From assembly GCA_024291935.2 (NCBI GenBank), contig JAGTYA010000026.1, positions 8,226,001 to 8,290,000 of the forward strand: DNA of 64,000 nt. Direction: 5' to 3'. This stretch comes from Okapia johnstoni. Its lineage: Eukaryota; Chordata; Mammalia; Artiodactyla; Giraffidae. The position numbers and the translations under genes are program-made. Below are positions 61,466 through 64,000 of this stretch, piece after piece. Numbering within the stretch: position 1 is the first letter of the stretch; each line of letters starts with the position of its first letter. Below the pieces are notes generated by a model. It was not told the origin of the DNA and searched no databases. It was given only the letters and a program-made list of their open reading frames with translations.

Positions 61466-62000
61466 GCGACTTTGTCAAGTGAGAGAAAGCTGAGACCTGG
61501 CCTTACGGGGAGGGTGGAGGCAAGCAGGCCAGGCAGAGGGGCTGGGTGATTTGGGGGAGCAGGCCCCTCCCTGAGCCTGGCCCTGGAGGCCAGGACAAGG
61601 GCACATGGCAGCCACGGCCTCTGGAAACACCCAGAGGGGCTGCACTGGCTGCAAAGTCACCGCTGTGCCCACTCACCCGGCTTCTCCCTGGCCCAGTAAC
61701 CTGCTCAGCGCTTTCCTTGGGTCACGGAGTCTCCTCTGTGGAGGCCCAGCCCCCCACAGTGCCCCCCTCCTCCCCCGGCCCTCCTGCGGGCTGGAGGATT
61801 TAGTCCCCGTCAGGAAAAAGCCAGCCGGGCAGCTCCTACATGGCCTCCTGCCTCTGCCCTTGAATCAGCCCTGCCGCCTGCACGGCCCCCACCACCGGTC
61901 CTTCCTCCTAGGGCCCCCCTGGGTGGGCTCTTCTGCAGGGCCCGTGGATGAGAGCGGGGGACCCCATGCAGCCTGGCCAAGTGACTCTTGGCACAATCGT
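61466..62000. other. non-coding stretch, no gene seen
   Basis: GC-rich unique sequence with only chance frames. Confidence 0.4.
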
Positions 62001-62004
62001 AACC

Positions 62005-62430
62005 TGTCAGGTTGGTTCAGCAAATTGTTAATGGGCGCCTGCTGTGTACCAGTCTCTGTGCTCAGCACTGGGACACACTATGAACCAGACACACGGGGGT
62101 GGCGAGGTAGACACTTACCCGGGAGGTGAGGATGCTGGAGGCAGTGATTGGGGAGGGGGCAGCCGGAGACCAGCTCCAGACCCAGGGAGCTGGGGGCTCT
62201 CCTGGCTCTCAGGGAGGGTCTCCTCCAGACAAAGGGAACAGCCTCTGCAAAGGTCCTGGGGCTGGAGGAAATGGGGAATATTTGAGGACCTGGAGGATGG
62301 GTGAGAGACAGATGGTGAGGGGGAGGGGTGGAGAGGAGACAGGTAAGGTGTCATGGGCCTAGGGTGGAGTGTGGGAGCGGCCAGTTCTTTATCCTGAGAG
62401 CAAAAGGGATCTTTTGGACCTTTACCCAGG
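62005..62430 (-). mobile_element. L2 LINE, long 3' portion
   Basis: ggttcagcaaattgttaatg ggcgcctgctgtgtaccagt ctctgtgctcagcactggga, then gggaacagcctctgcaaagg tcctgggg and cagttctttatcctgagagc aaaaggg. Good antisense L2 match. Confidence 0.82.
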
Positions 62431-62474
62431 AAGCTGGGGGACCTTTACTCAGGAGTCTTCAGGTTTGCATAGTA

Positions 62475-62580
62475 TGCAGCTCCTTCTCCGGGGCTCAGAT
62501 CACTCATCTGTAAAATGGGTTAGTAATCGTATCCTCCACAGAGGGTCAGGATCAAATGAGCCCATGTGAGTACAGACTTT
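62475..62580 (+). mobile_element. MIR SINE fragment
   Basis: gctcagatcactcatctgta aaatgggttagtaatcgtat cctcc, then gtcaggatcaaatgagccca. Confidence 0.75.
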
Positions 62581-62619
62581 ACCTGGCCCCAGGCCCAGGC
62601 CCTCAGCCACTGGGGGCTC

Positions 62620-62765
62620 TTCCGCTATAAAAATATTAAAAGTTGATTGTATGACTTTGTTGGCATAAAGACAAGTGTATTAACATTCGATAGTATATAT
62701 TTCCTATATATGTAATGCTATGTATAACATTTTCTTCAACCTAAAAGTTCACTTTTTTCTTCTGA
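62620..62765. other. AT-rich segment, unclassified
   Basis: ataaaaatattaaaagttga ... gatagtatatatttcctata tatgtaatgctatgtataac: AT-rich, no recognised repeat family, no coding frame. Confidence 0.35.
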
Positions 62766-62769
62766 TTCT

Positions 62770-62871
62770 TCTCTTTTGGCTGCACTGGATCTTCGTTCTG
62801 GCACGTTGCTCTAGAGCCTGTGGGCTCAGTAGTTGAGGATCATGGGCTTAATTCAAGCATGTGAGATCTCA
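62770..62871 (-). mobile_element. CHR-type SINE, truncated
   Basis: cttttggctgcactggatct tcgttctggcacgttgctct agagcctgtgggctcagtag ttg, ending abruptly at the C-rich minisatellite (gagatctcac at 62861-62870). Confidence 0.8.
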
Positions 62872-63380
62872 CTTCCCCCGACCCCCCACCTTCCTCCCCA
62901 ACCCCCACCTTCCCCCTCCCCCTCACCATCCTTCCCCTTCCCCCTCCCCCCCTCCTCACCCATCTCCTCCCGCTCCCCCCATCCCCACCTCCCCACCTTC
63001 CCCACCCTCCCTCCCCCCTGCCCTCCCCTCCCCCTTCCCCCATCCTCCCCCCACCCTCCCCCTCCCCCTCACCATCCTTCCCCTTCCCCCCCCCCCATCT
63101 CCCCGCTCCCCATCCTCCCTCCCCACCTTCCCCACCCTCCCTCCCCCCTGCCTCCCCTCCCCCTTCCCCATCCTCCCCCCACCTTCCCCCTCCCCCTCAC
63201 CATCCTTCCCCTTCCCCCTCCCCATCTCCCCGCTCCCCCATCCTCCTCCCCACCTTCCCCACCCTCCCTCCCCCCCTGCCTCCCCTCCCCCTTCCCCATC
63301 CTCTCCCCCCCCACCTACCCCTCCTCCCCATCCCCCACCCTCCCCCTTCCCTCTTCCCCATTCCCCCTCCCCTATCCCTG
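62872..63380. repeat. C-rich (polypyrimidine) minisatellite, about 3 copies of a 128-146 bp unit
   Basis: The marker ctcaccatccttccccttcc begins at 62922, 63068 and 63196, giving spacings of 146 and 128 bases. Each unit is built from subrepeats of ccccttcccc/ctcccc type. Almost pure pyrimidine on the plus strand. Long ORFs across it are an artefact of absent stop codons in C/T repeats. It abuts the SINE fragment at 62871 and may have expanded from that boundary. Confidence 0.9.
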
Positions 63381-64000
63381 TCCTGCTGCTGCCCTGGTTC
63401 CACCACATTCCAGCCCCTTTGATCCTCCCTGGGCCTGTGGAGAGCCAGGCAAAGCCTACCGTCCCCTTCCCCAGCACAGGCACTCTGCAGCTGCCCATCC
63501 GACCAGGGAGATGCCCAGACTCACCTCCCTGCATGCCATCCTTCCCTCCAAGGTGTGGAGCCGCCTCCCCTGTGAAGCCCCCCCTCCCCCATCCCCGTCT
63601 TCCTCCCTCACTGGGGTGTTTACACACTCCTCCCCACCCCACTTGGGCACCCTCGGTGGCCCCTGGCACACAGCTGGCACCCAATTAAAATGTTCTGTGC
63701 AGAGAGTGACGGGGGTGGGGGTGGGGGGGGACTGCGGAGTCCCCCGCAGTAACGTGACCAAGCCCTTAGGGTCCGGCCCTCCGCTTCCTTTCACCAGGCA
63801 GGTGGCCACATGCCAGCCCCTGAACTGGGCACAAACTGGGGAGCGGCTCTGCCCCCACACTGGACAGCAGGCCCTGAGGGTTGAGGGAGGGTCCGCCCCC
63901 CAGATGCCCCGGGCCTGAAAAGGTGTGGGGTGAGCAGCAGGGGATGGGGTTAGGGGACTGCACTTTTCAGCAGCAGCGTGGGGGCAGGGAAGGGCGGGAG
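63381..64000. other. non-coding stretch to window edge
   Basis: GC-rich unique sequence with a short G run at 63715-63730. No gene seen. Confidence 0.4.

Noticed and set aside
62833..63918. 361-codon plus-strand frame and several opposing frames across the C-rich repeat
   Set aside because: C/T-only repeats cannot encode stop codons readily; the product is a proline/serine/leucine repeat with no domain and no conservation signal visible.

Overview
This is a piece of a GC-rich mammalian nuclear chromosome, almost certainly from a pecoran ruminant (cattle, sheep, goat or a close relative). The evidence is a set of Bov-tA/Bov-A SINEs, a 5'-truncated BovB (RTE) LINE with a readable reverse-transcriptase C-terminus, and many CHR-type cetartiodactyl tRNA-derived SINEs. 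These lie over a dense background of old MIR and L2 copies. I found no prokaryotic, viral or organellar sequence. I found no open reading frame that I can defend as a host protein-coding exon.

The one convincing gene landmark is a large CpG island at about 47.2-48.3 kb. On the minus strand it contains a near-perfect splice donor (CAG|GTAAGG, exon end at 47747). Every ATG-initiated frame stops before that junction, so I read this as a promoter with a non-coding first exon of a minus-strand gene. If so, positions 1-47746 are its first intron (or include downstream non-coding sequence), and 48.3-64 kb is upstream flank. I could not identify the gene.

Layout. 1-13.4 kb: GC-rich sequence with MIR/L2 copies, a (CA)42 array, a poly-G29 run, a palindromic DNA-transposon remnant and a MEF2-like site. 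13.45-13.93 kb: an AT-rich block next to a second, small CpG island. 15.1-42.9 kb: several AT-rich, low-repeat islands rich in homeodomain-type cores (TAATTA, TTAATTAA, TTTTATTG), at about 15.2, 17.7, 21.1, 23.2, 24.2, 26.0, 30.5, 31.7, 32.0, 35.3, 38.7 and 42.7 kb. They look like conserved non-coding enhancers and are the most interesting part of the window. 41.0-41.5 kb: BovB. 47.2-48.3 kb: the main CpG island. 48.5-64 kb: upstream flank with most of the young SINEs, several nested insertions, a Z-DNA-type tract at 57.8 kb and a C-rich minisatellite at 62.9-63.4 kb.

Interpretation. Few genes, one strong CpG promoter and a long first intron with scattered AT-rich islands is the usual pattern of a developmental regulator, but this is inference from composition and motifs. 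Repeat assignments come from consensus motifs recalled and matched by eye, so edges are approximate (often within 10-30 bases for old elements). Stretches not listed as features are GC-rich, non-repetitive sequence in which I see no gene.
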